Notes under the pieces: model-generated
Seen by the model: the letters and a program-made list of their open reading frames with translations, nothing else
Told to the model about the DNA's origin: nothing
Databases searched by the model: none
Made by a program: the position numbers and the translations under genes
Part shown: piece by piece, positions 1 to 7,868 of the stretch
Position numbering within the stretch: the stretch's first letter is position 1
How the letters are laid out: each line of letters starts with the position of its first letter
Source of the DNA: Candidatus Poribacteria bacterium
GTDB lineage: Bacteria > Poribacteria > DTPJ01 > WJIO01
Assembly (NCBI GenBank): GCA_014730235.1
Contig: WJIO01000258.1
Coordinates: 1 to 24,577 of the forward strand
Direction of reading: 5' to 3'
Length of the DNA: 24,577 nucleotides

Positions 1-7
1 AGGTTAT

Positions 8-1852
8 ATGGGTGATGGATCAGCAAAGGTGCTTTTTGTTGATCTATCCACAGGTGAAATGAAAGATGAATTTTTTGGTGAGGACATGCTCAGGAAATTC
101 CTGGGAGGTTATGGACTTGCCGCCAAGATAATGTATGACAGGATGAAACCGGGTGTTGATCCTATGGGCCCTGAGAACATGCTGGGATTTTTTACCGGAC
201 CTTTAACGGGAACTCCTGCAATAATAGGTTCTCGTTATGTTGTAGTAGGTAAATCACCCTTAACAGGAACCTGGGGTGACGCAAATTCCGGTGGTTACTT
301 TGGCCCGGCATTAAAATTTGCCGGCTATGACGGTGTTTTCTTTACTGGCATGTCAGAAAAACCCGTATATCTTTTTATTGATAACGGTAAGCCCCAGTTA
401 ATGGATGCTGATTGGCTGTGGGGGAAAGACTGCGTCGATACTGAAGATATGCTGAAGGAAAAGCATGGTGATAAAACCAATATATCATGTATTGGCCCGG
501 CTGGTGAAAACCTTTCTCTGATTTCATGCATAATTAACGATAAAGGCAGAGCCGCAGGACGCTCGGGACTTGGCGCTGTAATGGGTTCAAAGAAGCTCAA
601 AGCTGTAGCTGTTAAAGGTAATATGGAAGTGCCATTGGCGGATGAGGCTAAAACTAAAGAGTTCAGACGTAAATATATAGGTCAGATCAATATAGGCCTT
701 GCTGACACATTAAAAGAATATGGCACAGCAGGTCTCACTGCAGGTGCATCAGAAACCGGTGATTCTCCAGCTAAAAACTGGGCAGATGCTGGTTCAGAGG
801 TTTTCCCCACTTCAGAAAAGATCAGCGATGATGCTGTAATAGAATATCAGGAAAAAAAGTGGGCATGCTGGCACTGTCCTATAGCATGCGGTGGCCACAT
901 GAAAATTCAGAAAGGACCTTTCGCTGGTGAAGAGGGACATAAACCGGAATATGAAACCCTGGCGGCTTATGGAACCATGTGTTTGAATGATGATCTGGAA
1001 TCTATAATCAAAGTCAATGACGTATGCAACAGAACAGGTCTGGATACTATCTCCGCAGGATGTACTGTGGCTTTTGCTATCGAATGTTACGAAAATGGTT
1101 TAATAACAAAAGAGGACACAGGCGGTGTGGAGCTTAACTGGGGCAACGCGGAAGCTATTATTAAAATGACCGAAAAAATGGCAGCCCGCGATGGTTTTGG
1201 TGATATATTAGCTGATGGCGCAAGGATCGCCGCCCAGAAAATAGGTAAAGGTGCTGAAAAATACGCTGTCCATATCGGCGGTCAGGAAGTACCAATGCAT
1301 GATCCCAAGTTTACTCCGGGTCTTGGTCCGACTTATCTGCTGGATGCTACTCCGGCCCGACATACTCAGGGTGGTGAATTGATAGCCCCTCCGGCGGGTG
1401 TTGATCTACCGGAACATGAAATGACAGTTTATACAGGCAGAGCACAATCTCAAAGAACTCTGATGAACTTGATGCACATTGTCAATGCCGCTGGTCTTTG
1501 TATGTTTGGCTATATATCAATGGATGCCAGATCAATTCCTGAATTTATGAGCGCAGTGACAGGATGGGACTACAGCATGGAAGAATGCCAGGAAACTGGT
1601 GAGAGAATAGGAACTCTCCGCCATGCCTTTAACCTTCGAGAAGGTCTAAATCCTCTGGAAAGAGAAGTCAACGGCAGGGCCTTTGGCGATCCTGCTTTGA
1701 ATCGCGGTCCTCTCAAGGATGTTACCATTGATATAAACACTATGGTAAAAGAATACCTGGAACTTATGGAATGGGATCCGGTTACTACCGTACCAAGTCA
1801 GAAACGTCTGAAAGAATTAGAATTGCAGGAAATTGCCGCTGATTTGAAGTAG
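8..1852 (+). CDS. aor: Aldehyde:ferredoxin oxidoreductase (AOR family, tungsten/molybdopterin enzyme)
   Basis: Seen: 614 residues with the AOR N-terminal signature (VDLSTGE near residue 11, then RKFLGGYGLAAK at 29-40), a CxxCxxxC motif at C287/C290/C294 and a late cysteine at C498. Together these four match the [4Fe-4S] ligands of the family. PEYET (313-317) and GLDTISAG (344-351) match conserved cofactor-domain blocks. Known: AOR enzymes hold a tungsto-bispterin cofactor and oxidise aldehydes to acids, or the reverse, with ferredoxin in the cytoplasm. Length is typical. The first ATG is at base 8, but the two codons before it read Gly-Tyr, and many AORs begin with a few residues followed by GYMG. 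The true start may therefore lie just outside the window. A strong terminator follows the gene. Substrate is not predictable. The family call is secure. Confidence 0.95.
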   Translation: MGDGSAKVLFVDLSTGEMKDEFFGEDMLRKFLGGYGLAAKIMYDRMKPGVDPMGPENMLGFFTGPLTGTPAIIGSRYVVVGKSPLTGTWGDANSGGYFGPALKFAGYDGVFFTGMSEKPVYLFIDNGKPQLMDADWLWGKDCVDTEDMLKEKHGDKTNISCIGPAGENLSLISCIINDKGRAAGRSGLGAVMGSKKLKAVAVKGNMEVPLADEAKTKEFRRKYIGQINIGLADTLKEYGTAGLTAGASETGDSPAKNWADAGSEVFPTSEKISDDAVIEYQEKKWACWHCPIACGGHMKIQKGPFAGEEGHKPEYETLAAYGTMCLNDDLESIIKVNDVCNRTGLDTISAGCTVAFAIECYENGLITKEDTGGVELNWGNAEAIIKMTEKMAARDGFGDILADGARIAAQKIGKGAEKYAVHIGGQEVPMHDPKFTPGLGPTYLLDATPARHTQGGELIAPPAGVDLPEHEMTVYTGRAQSQRTLMNLMHIVNAAGLCMFGYISMDARSIPEFMSAVTGWDYSMEECQETGERIGTLRHAFNLREGLNPLEREVNGRAFGDPALNRGPLKDVTIDINTMVKEYLELMEWDPVTTVPSQKRLKELELQEIAADLK

Positions 1853-1880
1853 AGGTAGTAATTGATATTAATTAGATTTC

Positions 1881-1910
1881 AATGGGCACGCTTTGGTGTG
1901 CCCATTTTTT
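1881..1910 (+). terminator. Rho-independent terminator of the AOR gene
   Basis: A 9-bp perfect stem (AATGGGCAC at 1881-1889 pairing with GTGCCCATT at 1898-1906) closes an 8-nt loop and runs into six T's (1905-1910). It starts 29 nt after the AOR stop codon. Confidence 0.88.
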
Positions 1911-1922
1911 ACATTATAAATC

Positions 1923-2537
1923 ATGAAAAATCATAAATGTCTCCCAAAGTGGTCACCAAGAGTGCGCCGGGATAAGATAAAGCACATGTATCAACTGGAC
2001 GCTCAGGGAATACTGGACGAGGAGTTAATAAATCAGGTCGCATATGCTTTCTATGCCCGTTGCAAAAGTGTTTTGACAGTAACAAAGGCATCCAGAGGAA
2101 GAGTAGAATGCCCTGAATGTGGTAATATAATTCCAAGACGTGGACACGATAAAGAACAACTATTGAAATGTGATAACTGCCCATGGCATATCACCTGGGG
2201 TGAATATTTCAAAAGCTACCATCGCAAGCAACTTCACGGAGGTGGTGCTGTTGATGTGTTCGAGGATTATATAAAGCGCTTTCCAGCGGCAAAGACTCTG
2301 CAGGATAAAATGATACTAATGGACTGGATTATCCATGAATGTCATAAAGGTTTAATCGAAGGAGAATGTAATCGCCCGGTGGCGGTAAACCTGATATCAG
2401 GTAACATGACACAGGTTATTGAACTATTAGAAGAACTGGCCTATGGTTCAGACAGCATAAGCTCCGAAGAATTACATAATACCTGGTGTGTTCGATTAAA
2501 CGAAGCCATGCGGAGATGGGGAATGAGAAGTAAATAG
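1923..2537 (+). CDS. Zinc-ribbon protein of unknown function
   Basis: Seen: 204 residues with two CxxC knuckles, C63/C66 and C83/C86, spaced like a zinc ribbon or treble-clef fold. The ribbon is followed by a His-rich segment (H100, H105) with a GGGAVDVFEDY block, and by DWIIHECHKG around 134-143 and CNRPVAVNLISG around 149-160. The C-terminal half is mostly helical. The ribbon plus downstream His/Asn-rich block is loosely reminiscent of HNH-type folds, but I see no convincing catalytic ββα motif and do not assign nuclease activity. There is no signal peptide or membrane segment. The ATG used has no clear ribosome binding site; M22 is an alternative start, also without one. It lies 12 bp after the AOR terminator, so it is probably a separate unit, and 30 bp before the cupin. 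It is probably a real conserved gene. Its function is unknown. Confidence 0.75.
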   Translation: MKNHKCLPKWSPRVRRDKIKHMYQLDAQGILDEELINQVAYAFYARCKSVLTVTKASRGRVECPECGNIIPRRGHDKEQLLKCDNCPWHITWGEYFKSYHRKQLHGGGAVDVFEDYIKRFPAAKTLQDKMILMDWIIHECHKGLIEGECNRPVAVNLISGNMTQVIELLEELAYGSDSISSEELHNTWCVRLNEAMRRWGMRSK

Positions 2538-2567
2538 GATAAAACATATTTAGGAGGACTATATTAT

Positions 2568-2909
2568 ATGATAATACAGCATTACAAGGACGTTGAGGAG
2601 ATGATCCCCCAGGAATCAGGGGTAAATGGCGTGAAAATGCGTCGGGTCATTGCAGAAAAAGAAGGCGCGGAAAACTTTGTTATGCGGGTTTTTGAAATAG
2701 AAGCCGGCGGCAATACTCCCCTGCATACCCATGACTGGGAACACGAAGTGTTTGTATTAAAAGGGCCTATTGTTATTGTGAGTTCAGAAGGGAAAAAGAC
2801 CGCTAAAAATGGGGATGTTGTTTTTGTTCCTGGTGGTGAAGAACACCAATTCAGGAATGAAAGCGATGAGGTTGTGGAATTTATTTGCCTTATTCCCATA
2901 AAAAAGTAA
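2568..2909 (+). CDS. Small single-domain cupin protein
   Basis: Seen: 113 residues that form one cupin barrel. Motif 1 is HTHDWEHE, with metal ligands H53, H55 and E60. Motif 2 is GDVVFVPGGEEHQFRN, with P88, G90, H93 and N97. All four usual metal ligands (two His, Glu, third His) are present. Known: small cupins of this size bind a divalent metal and act as isomerases, dioxygenases or sugar/ligand-binding proteins, and sequence alone does not tell which. A strong AGGAGG (2552-2557) sits 10 nt before the ATG. The gene follows the zinc-ribbon gene by 30 bp, so the two may be co-transcribed. It ends at a long hairpin shared with the convergent hflX. Confidence 0.92.
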   Translation: MIIQHYKDVEEMIPQESGVNGVKMRRVIAEKEGAENFVMRVFEIEAGGNTPLHTHDWEHEVFVLKGPIVIVSSEGKKTAKNGDVVFVPGGEEHQFRNESDEVVEFICLIPIKK

Positions 2910-2913
2910 AAAT

Positions 2914-2952
2914 TATCATAACCGCAGCAATTATATTGCTGCGGTTATGATA
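2914..2952. terminator. Shared hairpin terminator between cupin and hflX
   Basis: A perfect 17-bp stem (2914-2930 with 2936-2952) closes a 5-nt loop in the 49-bp gap between convergent genes. Read on the minus strand it is followed by a T-rich tract (ATTTTTACTTTTTT), a classic terminator for hflX. Read on the plus strand the hairpin is the same but lacks a T-run, so termination of the cupin transcript may be weaker. Confidence 0.88.
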
Positions 2953-2958
2953 CAAATT

Positions 2959-4257
2959 CTACGAAACAGCTGCCATATATTTTTCCAGCTTACCGGCGTA
3001 TTTTCTATCCATTTTGGCCCGCATATAAACTGAACTGCCTTTAAACTGGCGTTCGATTACCTCGCCGTGTTCGTATATATAGTTTACAATCTGACCCTCT
3101 TTCTGGGGAATTGTTACATCAATTTCAATCTCGTTTACAGTTACCGAATCCAGCAATCTGGTTTTCAGTTCATCAATTCCCTGACCATTTATAGCTGATA
3201 TAGCCACATGATCCGGGTATTCGTGTTTGATGACTGTCATATCAACTGAATCTTCCATGCTGTCAATCTTGTTGAATACCATCAATGTAGGTTTTTCATC
3301 AGCATCCAGTTCTTTAAGAACTTTGTCAACTGCTTCTATGCGTTCCTTTATGCCGGGTTGACTTACGTCCACAACATGCATAAGCATATTGGCTTCGTTG
3401 ACTTCTTCCAGGGTAGCCCGGAACGATGCGATAAGGTGATGAGGCAGCCTTTTGATAAAACCAACGGTATCAGTCAAAAGTATATCATGATAATCGGTGA
3501 CATGAACAACCCGGGTTGTAGAATCCAGAGTGGCGAACAACTTGTCATCGGTATATACATTTTCATCAGCCAGTGTATTTAACAGGGTTGATTTGCCCGC
3601 GTTGGTATAACCAACAAGGGCTATTGTAAACATATCCCCACGACCACCGCGTTCTACCTGTCTATTCTGCTTGATTTTTTCCAGATCCGTTTTAAGTCGG
3701 GACATCCGGTTTCTTACCAGCATTCGGTCAATTTCCAACTGCTTTTCACCGGGACCGCGAGTACCTATACCGCCGGGGCGCGTACCTGCACCGGAAACCT
3801 GACGTGATAGATGTGTCCACATTCTGGTCAGACGTGGTAATTGGTATTCAAGCTGTGCCAGTTCCACTTCCAGCATGGCCTCTTTGCTCTGGGCATGCAG
3901 AGCGAAAATGTCCAGTATCAACCTGGCCCGGTCAATAATTTTACTTTCAATAACCTGTTCCAGGTTGCGGGTCTGAGCTGGTGACAATTCCGCGTCAAAG
4001 ATAATAGAAGATGCTTCTGATCCTTTACTAAGGTTAGCGATCTGCTCTGCTTTGCCTTTGCCTATAAAATATGCTGCGTCAGGGCTATTTCGATACTGGG
4101 TTACCTCCCCAATAACTTCAGCCCCAGCAGTATCAGCCAGCCTTCCGAGTTCAGCTAGAGATTCTTCCACATCATGGGTGCTGGAGTCCGATAAGCCCAC
4201 GCCTACAAGTATAGCTTTTTCTTTATGATTATTATTTAATTTTTCTAATTGCGACAT
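2959..4257 (-). CDS. hflX: GTPase HflX, ribosome-splitting factor
   Basis: Seen: 432 residues. The N-terminal HflX domain includes the family's hallmark glycine-rich segment, SGAGTRPGGIGTRGPGEKQ (about 155-173). A helical stretch leads to a GTPase domain with G1 GYTNAGKST (216-224), G3 DTVG (263-266) and G4 NKID (329-332). Known: HflX binds the ribosome and splits stalled or hibernating 70S particles during stress, using GTP; it acts in the cytoplasm. Length is typical. The ATG is preceded by AAGGGAAATAA, a usable Shine-Dalgarno. No Hfq gene or hflK/hflC neighbours are present; the next gene upstream is an unrelated oxidoreductase, 125 bp away. Confidence 0.97.
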   Translation of the reverse strand: MSQLEKLNNNHKEKAILVGVGLSDSSTHDVEESLAELGRLADTAGAEVIGEVTQYRNSPDAAYFIGKGKAEQIANLSKGSEASSIIFDAELSPAQTRNLEQVIESKIIDRARLILDIFALHAQSKEAMLEVELAQLEYQLPRLTRMWTHLSRQVSGAGTRPGGIGTRGPGEKQLEIDRMLVRNRMSRLKTDLEKIKQNRQVERGGRGDMFTIALVGYTNAGKSTLLNTLADENVYTDDKLFATLDSTTRVVHVTDYHDILLTDTVGFIKRLPHHLIASFRATLEEVNEANMLMHVVDVSQPGIKERIEAVDKVLKELDADEKPTLMVFNKIDSMEDSVDMTVIKHEYPDHVAISAINGQGIDELKTRLLDSVTVNEIEIDVTIPQKEGQIVNYIYEHGEVIERQFKGSSVYMRAKMDRKYAGKLEKYMAAVS

Positions 4258-4382
4258 TTATTTCCCTTCAATCTATGTTTATATATCTTCGTTCTGTCAA
4301 ATCTGTCTGAAAAGCTTAAAAAAACACGCAATTACAAACCGCAATGGGAAATAGGCGTCAGGCTGCTGAATAAAAATCTAAT

Positions 4383-5441
4383 TTAACCGATTTGGCCTGC
4401 TTTGATCATTTCATCAAGAGCGTTACCGTCAACATCCAAGGGCAAATCCACACGACCTCTACGCCGGCTTGATTCCCAGCATGCAAATATAATTTCTGTG
4501 GCTATCAAAGCCCTTCGCGCGCATAATTGGCTTTCCCGACCTGTTGTTAAAGCATCAACAATATCAGCAACGGCCCGGTCTATGAACCCTGGGCCGTGTA
4601 TACTTTCGCCTTTTGTATCTATCACTTCCCATTCCGTTTGACCATCACGTTTAATCCGAAGGGGCAACTTGTTCATACTGCTTACACCCACTTCTATTAC
4701 ACCTTTTGTACCGACAATACGATCCATAGCACCGATTATAGGTGAACCAGGACCGCTGGCAGCCATACCCATTACACCGTTTTCATATTCCCATGCTGCC
4801 CAGACCTGTCCTTCATGGTCCGCGCCAAAAACCAGGTTTGGCTTGCGGTAATCTATTTGGGCGATAACCCATTTCGCCGGTGTTTCATCATTAAAGAAAC
4901 TCAGCATATCAATAAAATGTGTTCCTGTGTCAAACAGGTTTCCGCAGCCATATTGAAGTATCTGGGCTTCACCGATCTCTCCGGCTTTCAGCATTTCTTT
5001 GGCTATAACAAAAGGTGCACCGAACCTGCGTTGGTGGTTAAATGTCAACTGCACACCCAGTTCATTACAAACCTGCGCCATACGCTTTGCGTCTCCCCAG
5101 GTAGTTGCCATAGGTTTTTCACAATGAATTGCTTTAACACCCGCTTCCGCTGCGTCAATTGTCATCTGTGCATGTAAGGCCATCCATACGCATATACTGA
5201 CTATATCAAGATTTTCTTCTGCCAGCATTTTCTTATAATCGCTGTAGATATTTTTTACGCCAAAACGATCAGCGAAGGCCCTGGCATTTTTTTCAACTAT
5301 GTCTGCACAGGCTACAATTTCACATTGCTCAGAGAGTTTTTCATAAGCCTCTGCATGGGCCCAGGCCATAGCATAACCCATAGGGCCCTTCTTTTTTGTA
5401 TTATCACCACAGCCGATTACTCCAACCCTGTATTTACCCAT
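4383..5441 (-). CDS. Gfo/Idh/MocA family NAD(P)-dependent oxidoreductase
   Basis: Seen: 352 residues. The N-terminal Rossmann motif is GVIGCGDN (7-14), with an extra basic loop (TKKKGP) inside the first helix region. The family EKP motif is at E108-K109-P110, and the C-terminal α/β domain contains GTHFIDM. Known: these enzymes oxidise or reduce sugars, inositols or sugar derivatives with NAD(P); the EKP lysine belongs to the active site. Substrate cannot be told from sequence. The Shine-Dalgarno GGAGAAATATTAAC lies just before the ATG. It shares its strand with hflX but is separated by 125 bp and appears to be an independent unit. By function it fits the polyol/sugar enzymes near 21-23 kb rather than its immediate neighbours. 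Confidence 0.93.
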   Translation of the reverse strand: MGKYRVGVIGCGDNTKKKGPMGYAMAWAHAEAYEKLSEQCEIVACADIVEKNARAFADRFGVKNIYSDYKKMLAEENLDIVSICVWMALHAQMTIDAAEAGVKAIHCEKPMATTWGDAKRMAQVCNELGVQLTFNHQRRFGAPFVIAKEMLKAGEIGEAQILQYGCGNLFDTGTHFIDMLSFFNDETPAKWVIAQIDYRKPNLVFGADHEGQVWAAWEYENGVMGMAASGPGSPIIGAMDRIVGTKGVIEVGVSSMNKLPLRIKRDGQTEWEVIDTKGESIHGPGFIDRAVADIVDALTTGRESQLCARRALIATEIIFACWESSRRRGRVDLPLDVDGNALDEMIKAGQIG

Positions 5442-5509
5442 GTTAATATTTCTCCAATCGGTGAATGTTAAGTTATCTAATGATTAAACAATGGTTTCAT
5501 ATCCTCTAG

Positions 5510-5538
5510 ATTTTAAATGAAGCGGCTATTTAAAGCAA
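5510..5538 (-). promoter_or_regulatory. Possible promoter for the Gfo/Idh/MocA gene
   Basis: On the minus strand TTGCTT (5533-5538) and TAAAAT (5510-5515) are separated by exactly 17 nt, about 70 nt before the start codon. The -10 matches consensus at five of six positions; the -35 matches at only three. This is weak evidence. Confidence 0.35.
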
Positions 5539-5594
5539 GAGATTAATGTAAGCTATATTGTTATTATTGGAAAAAACAAATCGCAGGTGAGAAT

Positions 5595-5623
5595 ATGAAT
5601 ATACCTTTCTAAGGTATATTCAT
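5595..5623. repeat. Perfect 13-bp hairpin just after the radical SAM gene
   Basis: ATGAATATACCTT (5595-5607) pairs with AAGGTATATTCAT (5611-5623) around a 3-nt loop, 10 nt beyond the stop codon of the radical SAM gene on the minus strand. No proper U-tract follows (ATTCTCACC). It may be an imperfect terminator, an mRNA 3' stabiliser, or a protein-binding palindrome. Confidence 0.6.
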
Positions 5624-5633
5624 TACAGGTATG

Positions 5634-6761
5634 TTATTTATTTGCCACAGCTTTTCTGAGAGCTTTGGCCCTTTCGTGGGCTACCTTACAGAAATAATCC
5701 ACACGTTCATCCATCTGACCAGTTTCCAGATGTGTATGAGCAGGACACCAGAGACAAAGATTAATAATTGGGCATGTTCCACAGCTTTTATGATATTCTT
5801 CTTTATCTGAGGTCATTCTTAGAATCTTTGGGGTAAAGTCATTCCACGCTTCAGCCAATGTTCCAGTCTTAAGGTCATAAAGGCAGTCGGGATGCCATAA
5901 TGAACTGCAAAGACGATACACGCCATCATAACCAACAACAAAACTGTGTATACCCGAAGCACAGCCAAACAGGTAATTCTTATCATTTTTGATAGGATCA
6001 GGTAAAATGAATTTATCGCAAAGCTCTTCCATTTCCTGCGCTCTATCAGGATCAGCCCTTTCCAGTTCTACTATCTGTTGAGGGGAAAGCCTTTCTGACC
6101 TTATTTCTTCATTTCTTACAGGATCAAAGTCATATCTCATATGGAGTATAGGATCAAACCTGAAGAAATCCTTGGTTCTTTCCCGGCAAAAACGAGCAAT
6201 CTCATCCATTTCATGAAGATTTGATTTTAAAGCCATTGCTTTCAACCTGACCTTAATATCATTTTCCAGTAGCAAGTCAAGACCACGTACAAAGGCCTTA
6301 TAAGAACCTGGTTGTCTGGTTACCTTTTCATAAGTTTCTTCGCTGGCTCCATAAACGGTTACTTCCAGATTTTTAGGTGGATATTTATTAAAGATTTCAA
6401 TATGTTCTTTGGTAATCAGGCAAGCATTGGTAAATACAGTTGGAACTAAGCCTTTTTTCTTAAGCGAAATATATATTTCAGAGAAATCCTTTCTCAACAG
6501 AGGTTCACCGCCGCTTATGAGAACCCAGAGAGAACCAAGCTCTACGGCTTCATCAGCAATTCTGCCTATTACATCAACAGAAATCTCATTTCCCTTTGCT
6601 TTAGTATCTCCGGCAGGGAGATTAATATAACAGTGACGGCAATTATTATTGCATCGTGCTGTTATCTCCAGAGAAAAAGATAAGGGCACTCTTTTGGAAC
6701 TAATTTTTTTCCAAATACCTATTTCACTCATGCGACGAGAAATAACACTGGGATCACTCAT
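5634..6761 (-). CDS. Radical SAM/SPASM peptide-modifying enzyme (candidate RiPP maturase)
   Basis: Seen: 375 residues. The radical SAM motif CxxxCxxC is C37/C41/C44, followed by GGEP at 84-87. The C-terminal SPASM region has eight cysteines in the usual layout: C267, C285, C293, then C327/C330, C336/C339 and C358. That is enough to ligate two auxiliary [4Fe-4S] clusters. Known: SPASM enzymes of this architecture (PqqE, sactipeptide, ranthipeptide and mycofactocin maturases) cross-link or cleave residues in small ribosomal peptides. Start: ATG with AAGGTGG 8 nt upstream, 1 nt after the stop of the peptidase gene, so tightly co-translated. It is the last gene of a four-function locus: precursors, PqqD-like protein, S26 peptidase and this enzyme. 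A peptide substrate, the 7869-8372 peptides, is a strong inference. The chemistry is unknown. Confidence 0.93.
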   Translation of the reverse strand: MSDPSVISRRMSEIGIWKKISSKRVPLSFSLEITARCNNNCRHCYINLPAGDTKAKGNEISVDVIGRIADEAVELGSLWVLISGGEPLLRKDFSEIYISLKKKGLVPTVFTNACLITKEHIEIFNKYPPKNLEVTVYGASEETYEKVTRQPGSYKAFVRGLDLLLENDIKVRLKAMALKSNLHEMDEIARFCRERTKDFFRFDPILHMRYDFDPVRNEEIRSERLSPQQIVELERADPDRAQEMEELCDKFILPDPIKNDKNYLFGCASGIHSFVVGYDGVYRLCSSLWHPDCLYDLKTGTLAEAWNDFTPKILRMTSDKEEYHKSCGTCPIINLCLWCPAHTHLETGQMDERVDYFCKVAHERAKALRKAVANK

Positions 6762-6762
6762 A

Positions 6763-7281
6763 TTAACGCCACCTTATAATATTTTTAATAAACTGAATTA
6801 ATCTCCAAGTTGGCAAAAAAAGCCTGTAAAGCCGACCTTTGCGTGTGAAGAAAGCTATTAAATATCTTTCCAGTCCCAGGCCTAAAGAAATGCTTTTTGC
6901 GTTTCTTTCAATACCTGTAACATAACCGAGTATATAATCATCAGGAATAATACCATCTGAAACAGTAATATTATCCCCTTTTATCTTGTATCCCTTTGGT
7001 GTTTTACCATATATTCTATGTACCATAAGTTTATTATTTTTGGGATGAGTAAAAGCGACCACATTACCAATTCCGGGAGTTTTATCAATTAATGGAGATA
7101 CAGTAATAACATCCCCACCTCTTATGAAGGGGTGCATACTTGTACCTTTTGCACAGAATTTAAAAGGTAATCCTCTTTTTAATATAGAGCGGAGTAATTC
7201 GGTAAGGGCAGAATCAGAAAGTGATATTTCATCACCGTTTTTAATGGAGAAAGCAGGTTTAGTCTTGGGCAACCTCGACAA
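6763..7281 (-). CDS. S26-family (signal-peptidase-like) protein with Ser/His dyad
   Basis: Seen: 172 residues. GTSMHPFIRGGD (46-57) carries the S26 box with nucleophile S48. MVHRI (86-90) places H88 where bacterial signal peptidase I has lysine, as in the SipW/archaeal/ER type. KGDN (101-104) is the third S26 box. There is no N-terminal membrane anchor. The C-terminus (about 140-172) is hydrophobic and strongly basic, perhaps membrane-associating. The frame opens with TTG preceded by GAGAGG at about 5 nt; no in-frame ATG occurs before the catalytic serine. It overlaps the PqqD-like gene by 23 nt and ends 1 nt before the radical SAM gene, so all three are translated together. Inference: it removes the leader of the modified peptides. 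A LexA-like or export role is less likely. Confidence 0.82.
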   Translation of the reverse strand: MSRLPKTKPAFSIKNGDEISLSDSALTELLRSILKRGLPFKFCAKGTSMHPFIRGGDVITVSPLIDKTPGIGNVVAFTHPKNNKLMVHRIYGKTPKGYKIKGDNITVSDGIIPDDYILGYVTGIERNAKSISLGLGLERYLIAFFTRKGRLYRLFLPTWRLIQFIKNIIRWR

Positions 7282-7570
7282 GCATTCCTCTCTTAAGAAG
7301 CTCTTCTACAAATCCTATAACATCCTTTTCAATTTCGTCAGCAGGTGCTTCAAAATCTTCACTTAACTGTTCAATTACATTTCTAAGCTTTTTCTGAGTT
7401 TTTAATAAATCCCAGATTGCACTGCCAGTTTCATTAAGTGTGAAAAGTTCATCTTCCATATCCCCGATTCCAGCCGCCAGAGGAACTATTATCAATTCAC
7501 CTTCAATTTCTCTTGCCACTACATCATCTGAAGGAATGTAGGCAGAATCGAGGTTGACATTTATTTCCAT
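7259..7570 (-). CDS. PqqD-like peptide-recognition protein (RRE)
   Basis: Seen: 103 residues with the PqqD fold signature: a β-rich N-terminal half (GELIIVPLAAGIGDMEDELF), then LNETGSAIWDLL (about 49-60), and a helical end ending EELLKRGMLVE. Known: PqqD-type domains are RiPP recognition elements that bind the precursor leader as a β-strand and hand it to the radical SAM partner. Start: the reading frame opens seven codons earlier, but AGGAG lies 7-8 nt before the ATG at 7570, which begins MEINV, so this start is preferred. It is the first of three overlapping genes (PqqD-like, S26, radical SAM) and lies about 300 bp downstream of the precursor genes. Typical length for a stand-alone PqqD-like protein. 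Confidence 0.88.
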   Translation of the reverse strand: MEINVNLDSAYIPSDDVVAREIEGELIIVPLAAGIGDMEDELFTLNETGSAIWDLLKTQKKLRNVIEQLSEDFEAPADEIEKDVIGFVEELLKRGMLVEVAQD

Positions 7571-7754
7571 AAAATATCTCCTGATTTGCACAAATTAAAA
7601 GCTCATATATAAAAACAAGGTGAAAATTAACAAAAATAAATGTAAGATTGCAGTATCACCTGTTTTTTCAATATGAGCCACCTGATAAAACTAAAAAAAG
7701 TAAATATGCTCGTTGCTTTTTAAGATTGAATTAGCTGGTTATATATAACAAAAA

Positions 7755-7768
7755 ATCCCTTACGGGAT
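7755..7768 (-). terminator. Short hairpin with T-run in the leader of the PqqD-like operon
   Basis: On the minus strand ATCCC-GTAA-GGGAT is followed by six T's. The stem is only 5 bp. It sits between the second precursor gene and the PqqD-like gene, so it may be a weak terminator or attenuator limiting enzyme expression relative to precursor. Confidence 0.5.
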
Positions 7769-7795
7769 AAAAAACACCAATCTAAGACATGTTTT

Positions 7796-7824
7796 ATTAT
7801 ACTTAAGTAATCCTCAAAAATTAA
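7796..7824 (-). promoter_or_regulatory. Possible weak promoter for the PqqD/S26/rSAM operon
   Basis: A perfect TATAAT on the minus strand (7796-7801) has, 17 nt upstream, TTAATT (7819-7824), only a 3/6 match to the -35 consensus and inside the preceding terminator's T-tract. If used, it gives a leader of about 220 nt carrying the 7755-7768 hairpin. Confidence 0.3.
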
Positions 7825-7849
7825 GAGACATCCAAAGGATGTCTCTTAA
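7816..7849 (-). terminator. Terminator of precursor 1
   Basis: A perfect 13-bp inverted repeat, TTAAGAGACATCC (7821-7833) with GGATGTCTCTTAA (7837-7849) and a 3-nt loop, begins 19 nt after the precursor-1 stop codon. On the minus strand it runs into TTAATTTTTG. A homologous hairpin follows precursor 2. Confidence 0.88.
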
Positions 7850-7868
7850 AAAACGTGTCTCTATATTC

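Larger units (their letters stand above)
7571..7868. other. 298-bp gap between the PqqD-like gene and precursor 1
   Basis: AT-rich non-coding stretch. From the precursor side it holds the precursor-1 terminator (7816-7849), a possible weak promoter (7796-7824), the small T-run hairpin (7755-7768), and the AGGAG of the PqqD-like gene. I looked for a third, decayed precursor copy and found none. Confidence 0.6.

Noticed and set aside
4270-4300. Possible hflX promoter (TTGACA on the minus strand at 4295-4300)
   Set aside because: The -35 is perfect but no acceptable -10 lies 16-18 nt downstream; the best candidate, CATAGA, matches at only three positions.
4815-5177. Plus-strand 120-residue frame
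   Set aside because: Entirely antisense to the well-supported Gfo/Idh/MocA gene; no family signal.
7701-7716. A third, decayed precursor copy suggested by ATGCTCGTTGC at 7706-7716
   Set aside because: The 11-bp match to the precursor 5' UTR is in the opposite orientation, with no precursor coding sequence beside it; likely chance.
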